Shown here piece after piece: positions 36,022 to 43,489 of a stretch of 64,000 nucleotides of DNA; position 1 is the first letter of the stretch; each line of letters starts with the position of its first letter. The DNA is from Oscillospiraceae bacterium (lineage in GTDB: Bacteria > Bacillota > Clostridia > Oscillospirales > Ruminococcaceae). The notes beneath the pieces are model-generated. The model saw only the letters and a program-made list of their open reading frames with translations. It was not told where the DNA came from and did no database searches. Location of the stretch: NCBI GenBank assembly GCA_021199355.1, contig JAJQIF010000009.1, positions 425,792-489,791 of the forward strand, written 5' to 3'. Made by a program: the position numbers and the translations under genes.

Positions 36022-36786
36022 CTACTCATGTTGTTCGTTTTTTCGATAAGCCAGTGGGGAAGTGCCGGTAACGGCTTTGAACTGCCGGCAGAAGTGCTCA
36101 ACATTCTGATAACCGCAAAGGCTCGCTATCTTCTGAGAGTTGAAATCAGTCGTTACAAGATAATTCTTTGCAAGATCGATGCGCATATTGACAACGTCCT
36201 GCATACAAGAGACGCCAAATTGCTTTTTATAGATATTCTGGAGGTAGCCGGAGCTTAAATGAAGCTTGTCTGCCATTATGTCCACTGTCCAATGGAAATA
36301 TGGCTTAAGCCTTATCTCATATCTCAAATCTATAAGTGCCCTCTGCTGATCGGTAATCTCGGCTTCCTGTGCCGATTCTTTGATTTTCCAGAGAAGCATC
36401 CTTAAGAGCATTGATATTGACATTGAAGAATAGTCAAACCTGAAATAATTCTCCATAGACAACAGCTCAAAGAGCTTCTGAAAGCTTTCGGGGGGATTTA
36501 GCTGAACCAAAGTCTCCGTCGGGACGTTGTCATCCGTCACGAAGCTTTCGTCCGTCCTGAATCTCACATAATCGTTGACATAAGGACAGTTATACGCCTG
36601 ATAGTAAGCAAGGGCATTCGGGGGATAAAGGATTGCACTGTTGGGGTGACAGATAACATCGCCCGAGGGCAGATGAAACAGCGCCGGAGATTTGACGTAC
36701 AGAAGCAACCAGAAGTCATTCCTTACTCCGTATACAAAATCCTCCGGATGGGTTGCATTGAGTTGCATAAAGCATATATCAATCAT
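36022..36786 (-). CDS. AraC-family transcriptional regulator
   Basis: 254-residue regulator with an N-terminal cupin-like sensing domain and two C-terminal helix-turn-helix motifs (VDIMADKLHLSSGYLQNIYKK and SQKIASLCGYQNVEHFCRQFK, each a few residues over). ATG 36786 follows GGGAGG. It diverges from the cohesin gene. TTGACA at about 36858-36853 (minus) with a CATACT-like -10 box could be its promoter. AraC proteins of this build usually sense sugars or oligosaccharides. Here control of the adjacent cohesin operon is likely but not shown. Confidence 0.88.
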   Translation of the reverse strand: MIDICFMQLNATHPEDFVYGVRNDFWLLLYVKSPALFHLPSGDVICHPNSAILYPPNALAYYQAYNCPYVNDYVRFRTDESFVTDDNVPTETLVQLNPPESFQKLFELLSMENYFRFDYSSMSISMLLRMLLWKIKESAQEAEITDQQRALIDLRYEIRLKPYFHWTVDIMADKLHLSSGYLQNIYKKQFGVSCMQDVVNMRIDLAKNYLVTTDFNSQKIASLCGYQNVEHFCRQFKAVTGTSPLAYRKNEQHE

Positions 36787-36902
36787 AATAAGCCTCCCGT
36801 TGGTAAGAACACTTCACCTGGTCCCAGTATGAAACATTTTTTTGAAAATGTCAAGTGGATATCAGGTATTTTGGGTGAGAATCAATCAATCTCAGGTGAA
36901 AA

Positions 36903-36959
36903 TGTCCGTGATGTCAAACATGATTTGTGAGTTTGCTATTGCAAAATTGTCCGTGATGT
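36903..36959 (+). promoter_or_regulatory. Direct repeats in the AraC/cohesin intergenic region
   Basis: TGTCCGTGATGT occurs at 36903-36914 and again at 36948-36959, 45 bp apart. The second copy lies between the -35 and -10 boxes of the cohesin promoter. A third element, TTCACCTG with its inverse CAGGTGAA, occurs nearby. These are candidate AraC sites. Confidence 0.5.
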
Positions 36960-36967
36960 GCTAAAAT
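36939..36967 (+). promoter_or_regulatory. Sigma-A promoter of the cohesin operon
   Basis: TTGCAA (36939-36944), 17 bp, TAAAAT (36962-36967). Confidence 0.6.
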
Positions 36968-37014
36968 GTATGAAAAGCTAATCTCAGCAGTAAATCTGTG
37001 GATGGGGATGTATA

Positions 37015-38028
37015 ATGATGAAAACAAAAAGAATAATCTGTATCGTACTGGCAACCGTGATGATGTCCGTTTTGGCGGTGAACACTTTTGCCATAGCCGT
37101 TGTTACGGCATCGACCTCAGCAAGCGCCAAACAGGGCGATGAAGTAGCGGTTTCCGTATCAATCACCGATTTATCCGGAATCGTCTCCGGAACAGTAAAG
37201 GTGTCATACAACACAAGCGAACTGAAATATGTGAAGTCGCGTTATGACAGCAGTGTGGTTTCAACACCGCGTTCCAGTGGTGGAACTGTAACATTCTCCA
37301 TCAACAACAGCAGTGGAGACAAGCTTAGTGGAACTCTTGCGACTATCACTTTCACGACTCTTGCCGATGAGTATACGCAGTGCTACATCAGCGTTGAAAT
37401 CAGCGACGCCGTAGATGCTTCCGGAGAATCAGTCACAGTAAACGGCAACACGACCGTCCTGGTAATCGAAGACGACAAGGGAAATACCTATGATCCCAAT
37501 GCTGTCACCGATAATGATGACGATGACGACAGTGACTCCGATGATAACAGTGAAGCAGTTACCACCATTGCCGAAGTCGAAGTAACCACAACCAGCGAAA
37601 CCGAAGAAGAGGTTGTTATTGATGACGACCCGGTGGTAACAGAAGCAACCACAACAGCTGCAACAACAACGGAAGCCACAACCACTACGACCAAGGCAAC
37701 AACCAAAGCTACGACAACAACCAAATCGACTACCACAACAGCCGCAACCACTACAACCGAAGCAACCACAACAACAGAAGAAACCACTACGGAAGCCACA
37801 ACAACCACCGAAGTAACTACATCTGAAGTAACTACATCCGAAACAATCATCAGCTCCGATTCAACCGCTACTCTCATCACATCTGACGAAACGGCGGCAT
37901 TTGCAACTATTGATGATTCGGAAGAGGACAAGAGTAAAGCGTCATCCCAGACAATAGCGGTCGTTCTGGTCGTATTGGCGTTGACAGTAATCGGTGTTAT
38001 TATTCTTGAGGTGTTCAGAAGAAGGTAA
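37015..38028 (+). CDS. Cohesin-domain surface protein with Thr-rich stalk and membrane anchor
   Basis: 337 residues: signal peptide (about 1-26), one cohesin-like domain (about 30-155), an acidic linker and a Thr-rich stalk (about 215-275, TTTEATTTT-type repeats). A C-terminal membrane helix (about 314-332) ends in FRRR. The cohesin part shows the family start VTASTSASAKQGDEVAVSVSI in parts and a typical GTLATITFTTL. Cohesins bind dockerins on cellulosome or other surface enzymes. No dockerin is seen in this window. Either of two adjacent ATG codons (37015, 37018) may be used. It heads an operon with an SPFH protein and a lipoprotein. Confidence 0.8.
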   Translation: MMKTKRIICIVLATVMMSVLAVNTFAIAVVTASTSASAKQGDEVAVSVSITDLSGIVSGTVKVSYNTSELKYVKSRYDSSVVSTPRSSGGTVTFSINNSSGDKLSGTLATITFTTLADEYTQCYISVEISDAVDASGESVTVNGNTTVLVIEDDKGNTYDPNAVTDNDDDDDSDSDDNSEAVTTIAEVEVTTTSETEEEVVIDDDPVVTEATTTAATTTEATTTTTKATTKATTTTKSTTTTAATTTTEATTTTEETTTEATTTTEVTTSEVTTSETIISSDSTATLITSDETAAFATIDDSEEDKSKASSQTIAVVLVVLALTVIGVIILEVFRRR

Positions 38029-38046
38029 AATCCTGAGGAGGATAAG

Positions 38047-38910
38047 ATGCAACAAACACTGTCTAAAATATTCAATAAGAAGGTCATTCTGCCGATTCTT
38101 ATAGCTATAGTCGTGATAATCATTTTAGCTAACTGCATTACAGTGGTCTCGGCGGGACATACAGGAGTACTCGTCACACTGGGAAAAGTTGAAGATAACG
38201 TTTTTCAGGAAGGACTTCATTTCAAAGCGCCGTTCATTCAGGAAGTCATAGAGATTGACAACCGCATAACCAAGCTTGAGGTTTCGACCGAAGCGTTTTC
38301 GAAGGACCTTCAGACCGTTTCAACTACTCTCGCCATCAACTATCGTGTCGACACGAGCATGTCCTACAGTATTTATAAGAATGTCGGAAGCGACTATGAA
38401 ATGGTTCTCATAACTCCCGCCGTGAACGAAGTTCTTAAGGCTACAGTCTCGCAGTATACAGCGGAGGAGAGTGTAACCAACAGGACTCTTATATCCGACG
38501 GATTGTTGGAGGGGCTCAACGAAAAGTTGAACGACAGCGGTCTTTACATTACCGATGTCAATATCATCGACTTCGACTTCTCCGAGGCTTACATCACGGC
38601 TATTGAAGAAAAACAGGTAGCTCAGCAACAGCTTCTCAAGGCTGAAACCGAGAAGGAAACCACGATAACCAACGCTGAGGCAGAAGCGGAAGCAATGAAG
38701 ATTCAGGCGGAGGCAGAGGCGGAAGCCAACAGGATTCTTTCTGAGTCCATCTCCGATGAACTTGTTGAATACTATAAGATTGAGAAGTGGGACGGCAAGC
38801 TCCCGACCATAACCGGAAGCGGTTCCATGATGCTCGATGTGAGCTCGATTCTTGAATCATCAGGCACAAGCTCTGATTCCGCAACCGTTTCCGACTCTAC
38901 GGGCGAATAA
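38047..38910 (+). CDS. SPFH/prohibitin-family membrane protein
   Basis: 287 residues: one N-terminal membrane helix (about 14-35), an SPFH domain (GHTGVLVTLGKVEDNVFQEGLHFKAPF in parts, about 37-200) and an Ala/Glu coiled coil with the repeat EAEAEAMKIQAEAEAEANRI (about 200-235). Relatives (prohibitin, HflC/K, stomatin) form membrane rings and scaffold proteases or microdomains. ATG follows GAGGAGG, 18 bp after the cohesin stop; the lipoprotein starts 4 bp after its stop. Confidence 0.9.
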   Translation: MQQTLSKIFNKKVILPILIAIVVIIILANCITVVSAGHTGVLVTLGKVEDNVFQEGLHFKAPFIQEVIEIDNRITKLEVSTEAFSKDLQTVSTTLAINYRVDTSMSYSIYKNVGSDYEMVLITPAVNEVLKATVSQYTAEESVTNRTLISDGLLEGLNEKLNDSGLYITDVNIIDFDFSEAYITAIEEKQVAQQQLLKAETEKETTITNAEAEAEAMKIQAEAEAEANRILSESISDELVEYYKIEKWDGKLPTITGSGSMMLDVSSILESSGTSSDSATVSDSTGE

Positions 38911-38914
38911 AATC

Positions 38915-39649
38915 ATGAAAATTTTCAGAAAATTGATATCAATAGCTTTGATTGTGACTGTGACATTATGTCTGAGCAGTTGCTCATTTTTCGACACACT
39001 GACAGCATATGGTCTTTATTTGAGAGCGGTCAGCAAACTCGAAAAAGCCGGAGGATATGATGCCGATTGTGTTATGTCCATCTCATTTGACATATTGGGC
39101 GAAACGCTTACTTCCGAGACGGTAATGAATATCAAAGAGAATTCGACCGGAACTCAGATTGTGACCGAAATGGATGGCGAAACAATCACAAGCACATATA
39201 TAGACGACAAAGTCTATGTTGAGTACGGAGACACCCTGATTTTCTACACCGTAACCGACAGCGATTCGACCGAATCAATCGGCGATGCCAACCTGCCAGA
39301 GCTTGCAGAGGATATTTTTGACAACATAAGCGTTGTCAAAAACGATGACGGGACAAAGCAGATTGCAATCGTTCTGGAGAGTGAAGACGCCGAAAGCATC
39401 TTGGGCTCGTTTGTCGCTGATCTGGACGACCTGACTTTTGACGATATCATCTACACCATGATTTTCGACAACAGTAACGATCTCTACATGATGACTCTGT
39501 CTTGCAGTGCATCAATGGATGTCCTTGGTTACACCATTACCGGCTACGTCACTGCCGAATATACATTCATAGATTTCGGCACAGCTCCCGAGTTTGACCT
39601 TGGGCACGACGAAAGCGAGTTCGAAGACGGTGGGGAATACAGCGACTGA
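38915..39649 (+). CDS. Lipoprotein of unknown function
   Basis: 244 residues with a lipoprotein signal peptide; the lipobox is LSSC (Cys at about residue 24). The mature part is a soluble beta-rich domain with many Thr, Asp and Glu, as in small exported lipoproteins of Clostridia that carry a LolA-like or DUF6612-like fold; that fold is a guess. The ATG at 38915 has no good ribosome binding site, and it follows the SPFH stop by 4 bp, so translation is probably coupled. Confidence 0.7.
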   Translation: MKIFRKLISIALIVTVTLCLSSCSFFDTLTAYGLYLRAVSKLEKAGGYDADCVMSISFDILGETLTSETVMNIKENSTGTQIVTEMDGETITSTYIDDKVYVEYGDTLIFYTVTDSDSTESIGDANLPELAEDIFDNISVVKNDDGTKQIAIVLESEDAESILGSFVADLDDLTFDDIIYTMIFDNSNDLYMMTLSCSASMDVLGYTITGYVTAEYTFIDFGTAPEFDLGHDESEFEDGGEYSD

Positions 39650-39683
39650 CGCAAAGCATATCAAAAAAATCCGAAATCAACTA

Positions 39684-39712
39684 TTGACAACACGTTTTCA
39701 ATGTGGTATCAT
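39684..39712 (+). promoter_or_regulatory. Sigma-A promoter of tRNA-Ser
   Basis: TTGACA (39684-39689), 17 bp, TATCAT (39707-39712). Confidence 0.7.
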
Positions 39713-39745
39713 ATTGGGGCTGTGAAATTCACGGCTCCCATCTAT

Positions 39746-39833
39746 GGAGAGGTATCGAAGCGGTCATAACGAGGCGGTCTTGAAAACCGTTTGGTCAAAA
39801 GCCACAAGGGTTCGAATCCCTTCCTCTCCGCCA
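39746..39833 (+). tRNA. tRNA-Ser(TGA), CCA encoded; integration site
   Basis: Acceptor GGAGAGG pairs with CCTCTCC, discriminator G, CCA at 39831-39833. The anticodon loop CTTGAAA gives TGA, and a long variable arm marks it as class II. From 39779 onward the sequence is the left copy of a 55-bp direct repeat, so the 3' half of this gene is supplied by the integrated element. Confidence 0.95.
39779..39833. repeat. attL, 55-bp direct repeat (left)
   Basis: Identical over 55 bp to 43490-43544. It covers the tRNA-Ser from the anticodon loop to CCA. Confidence 0.9.
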
Positions 39834-39835
39834 AT

Positions 39836-39874
39836 CGCCAAACGACGTATTTGCGTTGTTTGGCGTTATTTTTT
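39836..39874 (+). terminator. Terminator of tRNA-Ser, element-side copy
   Basis: CGCCAAAC-G-ACG pairs with CGT-T-GTTTGGCG, then TTATTTTTTG. A diverged version of the same terminator lies at 43546-43586. Confidence 0.85.
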
Positions 39875-39905
39875 GTTTCTAAATTCTATCAAGTAATCTT
39901 TTTGC

Positions 39906-39927
39906 TTTCTAACACTTTTCTAACACT
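39906..39927. repeat. Integrase arm-type repeat, left
   Basis: Tandem TTTCTAACACT + TTTCTAACACT, directly after the integrase stop codon. An exact copy lies at 43328-43349 near the other end. The position near both att sites suggests binding sites for the integrase N-terminal domain. Confidence 0.6.
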
Positions 39928-39928
39928 C

Positions 39929-41074
39929 TCAGAATGTCAACAGTTCGGAAATCTCATCAGCTACCATCTTTTTTCTTGTATCATCGAGATGACCGTACAC
40001 ATTGGCAGTCATTGAAATGTCACTATGTCCTAACCACTCCTGCACGTCTTTCAGTTGCATTCCTGCCGATAGCATGATACTTGCACACGAATGTCTGAGG
40101 TCGTGAAGTCTTACAATAGGCAAGTTATATTTTCTGAGAAGCTCCTGAAACTTCACAGTTACATAGTCGGGAATAATCCAATGCCCGTCATCCCAAGTGA
40201 ATACCTGATTAGATTCAATATAGGCTTTTCCGAAGAATCTCCTATTATCTTCTTGCTCATGCCTTATTCTCAAAAGTTCCTGCTTGATAATGGGAAGTAG
40301 GGGATAGGTTCTGTGACTGCTCGCTGTCTTAGTACTGTTCTTGATGACGAGAGTTTTCTGCTTCACCATTGTGCGCTTGACAGTTACAGTGTTATTCAGA
40401 AAGTCAATAGCATCCCACTGCAAACCGCAGATTTTACTTCTCCTCATGCCGTAACAAGTTGCGATAAGCAATATAGGGTATAATCGTTCTCCCTTAACAG
40501 CGGACAACATGGCACTTGCTTGCTCGTTCGTGAGAAACTTCGCCTCATATTGTTCAGCTTTTGGCAGTTCGACATACTGACAAGGATTTGAGAGAATATA
40601 GCCCTCCTTTGCAGCACATTTTAGAACTTGACTGAGGACATTCTTGTACTTTTTCAGCGTTGAAGCGGATAACCCTGTATTATCCCTTTTCCGACCGTAC
40701 TTTGATTTGTAATCGAAGTAGTCTTGGACTGTCTTAACATTGACATCATTAAGCTTGATTTTGCTTTCCTTGAAGTATGGACAAATATCGCTGTCAAGGA
40801 GTTTTTCATAGCTCTCATATGTCACAATGTCAATTTTTCCTTTGCGAGTTTCAAGCCAATAGCGAGCATAATTACACAGCAGTGTATCAGATTTAACTGT
40901 GCCGGAGATAGCTTCATAATGTGATATTTCATCTCTCAGAAACTTCTCTGCTCTTGTCTTATTGCCCTTAACTGCAAGCCCAGTGTCAATCCACTTCTGC
41001 TTGCGCTTTCCGTTTTCGTAGGTGTTTATGACGGCATAATATTTGCCGTTTTTCTTTTGTAGGCTTCCTGTCAT
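39929..41074 (-). CDS. int: Tyrosine site-specific integrase
   Basis: 381 residues in the layout of Tn916/phage-type integrases: N-terminal arm-binding domain (about 1-55), core-binding SAM-like domain (about 62-165) and catalytic domain (about 178-375). Catalytic residues are R211 (GMRRSKICGL), K249 (TKTASSHR), H324-x2-R327 (LHDLRH), H350 (WLGHSD) and Y360 (ANVYGH). ATG follows AAAGGAG. It lies next to attL and presumably recombines the 55-bp repeats at tRNA-Ser. All catalytic residues are intact, so the element may still be able to excise. Confidence 0.96.
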   Translation of the reverse strand: MTGSLQKKNGKYYAVINTYENGKRKQKWIDTGLAVKGNKTRAEKFLRDEISHYEAISGTVKSDTLLCNYARYWLETRKGKIDIVTYESYEKLLDSDICPYFKESKIKLNDVNVKTVQDYFDYKSKYGRKRDNTGLSASTLKKYKNVLSQVLKCAAKEGYILSNPCQYVELPKAEQYEAKFLTNEQASAMLSAVKGERLYPILLIATCYGMRRSKICGLQWDAIDFLNNTVTVKRTMVKQKTLVIKNSTKTASSHRTYPLLPIIKQELLRIRHEQEDNRRFFGKAYIESNQVFTWDDGHWIIPDYVTVKFQELLRKYNLPIVRLHDLRHSCASIMLSAGMQLKDVQEWLGHSDISMTANVYGHLDDTRKKMVADEISELLTF

Positions 41075-41113
41075 TTGTTACTCCTTTCTCGGTTAAGAAA
41101 CCTACCGTGTTAA

Positions 41114-41299
41114 TTAACAAGTATATCGTGCTGACTCCAAAAAGTCAATCACGGACTTCTTCGGAATGAGATAGTTTCTTCCAACTCTACGGGAAGATAT
41201 TTCACCCTTTTGTAGTAGCTCATATACTTTGTTCTTACCAAGTTTTAAAACTTCACAAACTTCTTTGACGGTCATAACGTCATCATAATCTTTAAGCAA
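41114..41299 (-). CDS. xis: Excisionase-like helix-turn-helix protein
   Basis: About 61 residues of the excisionase/MerR-like DNA-binding family: MTVKEVCEVLKLGKNKVYELLQ..., then RRVGRNYLIPKKSVIDFLE. The start is uncertain. TTG 41299 follows GGTGAT closely and is chosen here, ATG 41275 gives 53 residues, and the open frame extends to 41356 inside rep. It overlaps the end of rep by 8 bases and is followed 39 bp later by int, so rep-xis-int form one operon. Probably directs excision. Confidence 0.78.
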   Translation of the reverse strand: MLKDYDDVMTVKEVCEVLKLGKNKVYELLQKGEISSRRVGRNYLIPKKSVIDFLESARYTC

Positions 41300-42290
41300 A
41301 AATATCACCAACTTCTTCGCCAAGGATTTCTTCAAAATCATCTGGCAATACAACATCCGATTCAGGCTTTTCTTCTACAAGGACACCGCCGTCGATCATT
41401 TCGTATATATGGGAGAAACGTCTTTTAAAAGCTTCCCACTGCTCCGGCTTCTCACTCTGAATGTTCTTGTACTGACTTGCAAATGGGAAATTAGAAACGA
41501 TATAAACTTTCGTAAAGCAAGCGACTTTATCAGCATATCTTGCAGGAAGCAAGCAAGGATAACCATCTAAATATTGAAGCATATCGGAAATTAGAATTTG
41601 TCCGTTAAACTCATCGAATAGAATTACATCGTGTCCGTCATAGTGGTCAAATGGATTCTTGTAATTAGTAATTTTGCAGACGTCATAATTATACTTCTCC
41701 ATAACATATCTTGTCTTGCCTACGTTAGTCTTTCCCCAGATGTAAGTTACCTCGACTTCACGCCAACCGCTGTGTTTACTTTTCAGAGTTTCTTGTCTGA
41801 GCTTTTCCATGTGAGCTTGCTTTGTATAGGAACTCGGATAAGCTTCAATAATGTCAAGAGTTGAACAGCCGTCTTTTATCATATCTACGATTGCTTCAGA
41901 TTGTGTAACTTTTGGGCTTCTCTCATCAGGCATTTCGCCCCATTCTTCAAAGGTCTCGGAAATGTTAGTCTCTTTCTTGTCGCTGTCGGCATATTTGCCC
42001 TCTTTGCGAATGTAGTTGCGATTTTCTTCGCAAGTTCCGTTAGCTTTGTCAATATGAGCGGCTTTGAACTTGTGCTTGATTGTTGAGAACGCAATCGGAT
42101 TCTTGGCATGGATAAACAGGTGGGTGTGGTACGTCTCGCCCTTTTCGTCGCACATACACCAGTAGTCGACGCCCGTAAACTCCGCCAGATTCTTTTTAAT
42201 CTGCTCGTGTGTAAGACCATTCTCGACTGGGTTGTTGATAGTCAAATGCCATTTTCGACTTCTGCGGTTGTAAGGCTCTTTTTCTTTCAT
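41292..42290 (-). CDS. rep: CRESS-type replication initiator (HUH endonuclease + SF3 helicase)
   Basis: 332-residue Rep resembling those of circoviruses and pCRESS plasmids. Endonuclease motif I is HLTINNP (15-21), motif II YHTHLFI (54-60, HxH at 55/57) and motif III YIRK (93-96, catalytic Tyr93). Helicase Walker A is GKTNVGKT (186-193), Walker B VILFDEF (222-228), motif C VYIVSN (Asn267) and a C-terminal RR at 290-291. It should nick one strand at the origin stem-loop upstream (42334-42365) and unwind for rolling-circle replication. ATG 42290 follows AAAGGAGG. All key residues are present. Confidence 0.93.
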   Translation of the reverse strand: MKEKEPYNRRSRKWHLTINNPVENGLTHEQIKKNLAEFTGVDYWCMCDEKGETYHTHLFIHAKNPIAFSTIKHKFKAAHIDKANGTCEENRNYIRKEGKYADSDKKETNISETFEEWGEMPDERSPKVTQSEAIVDMIKDGCSTLDIIEAYPSSYTKQAHMEKLRQETLKSKHSGWREVEVTYIWGKTNVGKTRYVMEKYNYDVCKITNYKNPFDHYDGHDVILFDEFNGQILISDMLQYLDGYPCLLPARYADKVACFTKVYIVSNFPFASQYKNIQSEKPEQWEAFKRRFSHIYEMIDGGVLVEEKPESDVVLPDDFEEILGEEVGDIFA

Positions 42291-42312
42291 AAAGAACCTC
42301 CTTTCAATTTTA

Positions 42313-42322
42313 TTTGTAACAC
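42313..42322. repeat. Inverted partner of the operator at 42505
   Basis: TTTGTAACAC, exact reverse complement of GTGTTACAAA at 42505-42514; lies just before the rep ribosome binding site. Confidence 0.4.
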
Positions 42323-42333
42323 AAAACACACAG

Positions 42334-42365
42334 ATTGCTAAAGGGTAATACTAACCTTTAGCAAT
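42334..42365 (-). other. Replication origin stem-loop with TAGTATTAC nonanucleotide
   Basis: An 11-bp perfect stem (ATTGCTAAAGG/CCTTTAGCAAT) with a 10-nt loop which reads TTAGTATTAC on the minus (rep) strand. TAGTATTAC is the conserved loop of circovirus-type origins, cut by Rep after TAGTATT. It lies between the rep promoter and rep start codon. CAGATTGCT occurs at 42331-42339 and 42402-42410 flanking it and may serve as an iteron. Confidence 0.85.
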
Positions 42366-42367
42366 GT

Positions 42368-42399
42368 CCGCCGCAGGCGGCTCACGCTCGCGTGCGGCG
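42368..42399. repeat. GC-rich hairpins beside the origin
   Basis: CCGCC-GCA-GGCGG (42368-42380) and CACGC-TC-GCGTG (about 42383-42394) can form, or alternatively one outer stem CGCCGCA/TGCGGCG (42369-42375 with 42393-42399). They stand out in an otherwise AT-rich region. Confidence 0.55.
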
Positions 42400-42442
42400 A
42401 ACAGATTGCTTTGATACTATTTGTTTTATGCTACGATAAACA

Positions 42443-42471
42443 ATTATACACTATAAGTTACATATTGTCAA
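42443..42471 (-). promoter_or_regulatory. Sigma-A promoter of the rep-xis-int operon
   Basis: On the minus strand TTGACA (42471-42466), 17 bp, TATAAT (42448-42443): full consensus. The leader of about 145 nt contains the origin stem-loop. Confidence 0.85.
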
Positions 42472-42518
42472 TAGGTATAGAAAAATATTTTTATGAAAAA
42501 TTTCGTGTTACAAAATGT
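42457..42518. promoter_or_regulatory. Paired operators for the XRE regulator
   Basis: GTTACATATTGT (42457-42468) overlaps the rep -35 box and GTTACAAAATGT (42507-42518) abuts the XRE gene -35 box. Both fit GTTACAWAWTGT with a partial ACA/TGT dyad. Confidence 0.5.
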
Positions 42519-42519
42519 A

Positions 42520-42548
42520 TTGACATTCTGACGGTTATGTGATAGAAT
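42520..42548 (+). promoter_or_regulatory. Sigma-A promoter of the XRE gene
   Basis: TTGACA (42520-42525), 17 bp, TAGAAT (42543-42548). Confidence 0.75.
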
Positions 42549-42572
42549 ATCTCTGAAAGGAAGGCGGCATCC

Positions 42573-43004
42573 ATGACAAAAGAATTTCAGGAATACGGCA
42601 ATATGTACACGCCACAGGAGCGCAAGGAGCTTATAGCCATCAATCTTAAAGCGTTACGAGAGGGGAATAACCTATCCAGAAAAGAAGTAGCAGAGGCGAT
42701 AGGAATCAACACCCAGACATACGCTACCTACGAGAGAGGCAGGAACGAACCGCCTATTGAGATACTGCTTCGGCTTGCCATGTATTATGAAGTAACGCTT
42801 GATTTCCTCGTCCAAAGGGACAACAGGGCGAAAGATAGCTTGACTATGAGCAAACAGCTTGACGGAGCGAATCAGGAGCTCTCAGAGCTTTCAAAGGCAC
42901 TCGCAAGCAAGGAAATGGACGCAGAGCAGAAAGAACAGCTTGAAGACATGATAGAGAAGCTCTCAGGGCTTACAGACGTAATAAAGAAGCTTACTGGGCA
43001 ATAA
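42573..43004 (+). CDS. XRE-family transcriptional regulator of the element
   Basis: 143 residues: helix-turn-helix (RKEVAEAIGINTQTYATYERGRNEPP, cut here, residues about 35-62) and a C-terminal helical/coiled-coil segment (about 85-140). It is divergent from rep with paired operator-like sites between them, the arrangement of a phage-type switch. It likely represses rep and controls replication or excision. ATG 42573 follows AAGGAAGG. Confidence 0.88.
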   Translation: MTKEFQEYGNMYTPQERKELIAINLKALREGNNLSRKEVAEAIGINTQTYATYERGRNEPPIEILLRLAMYYEVTLDFLVQRDNRAKDSLTMSKQLDGANQELSELSKALASKEMDAEQKEQLEDMIEKLSGLTDVIKKLTGQ

Positions 43005-43285
43005 AGGGAAGCTTTGAGCTTTATACCCTCACTTTCGCTATGCACCACATTTTAAGGCAAACAAGGGCGGCTATATATACGAGAGGGAAGCGACTGCCTC
43101 CGCAAAACTTTCTGCGGGTGCGGGGTTGTCGCCCTTTGAGCCGCGCGGCTTCGCCGCTTTTAGGGTGAACAACGGGGCTCTGCCCCGTTACCCCGCAAGG
43201 GCTCTGAGAGCCCTTGATCCGCAGTTTTTAAGGCACTACACTCTACTTCTCTCAGGGCTTGTGCAGATAACAACAGAGCAATAAA

Positions 43286-43315
43286 AGAACGCCCTCGCAG
43301 GACGTTCTCTTTTTT
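43286..43315 (+). terminator. Intrinsic terminator downstream of the XRE gene
   Basis: AGAACG-C-CCT pairs with AGG-A-CGTTCT, followed by CTTTTTT. Confidence 0.75.
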
Positions 43316-43327
43316 AACACGGTAAAG

Positions 43328-43349
43328 TTTCTAACACTTTTCTAACACT
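43328..43349. repeat. Integrase arm-type repeat, right
   Basis: Exact copy of the tandem TTTCTAACACT repeat at 39906-39927, in the same orientation. Confidence 0.6.
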
Positions 43350-43489
43350 TTTTCTGGGTTGATGAATTTTCGGGGTTCTATTTGTTAAGCCAGTTTCCAA
43401 ACTAAAAGCTCGACAAATCGTGTGACAAAGCGGGTTTAGATAACATCAGAAGTGATTACAAGAGATTAGAAGATGAATAGATTGAAGAA

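Larger units (their letters stand above)
43005..43489. other. Non-coding right arm of the element, several hairpins
   Basis: No gene is supported. It holds GCGGC-TTC-GCCGC (43145-43157), AACGGGGC-TCT-GCCCCGTT (43171-43189), AAGGGCTC-TGA-GAGCCCTT (43197-43215), a terminator (43286-43315) and the right arm repeat. Clustered hairpins can be a single-strand origin in rolling-circle replicons; that is inference. Confidence 0.5.

Noticed and set aside
37640-37860. Short tandem repeats as CRISPR or microsatellite
   Set aside because: They encode the Thr-rich stalk of the cohesin protein; there are no spacers.
37488-38177. Large antisense gene of 229 codons rich in Val
   Set aside because: It is the reverse of the Thr-rich stalk codons, without ribosome binding site or promoter.
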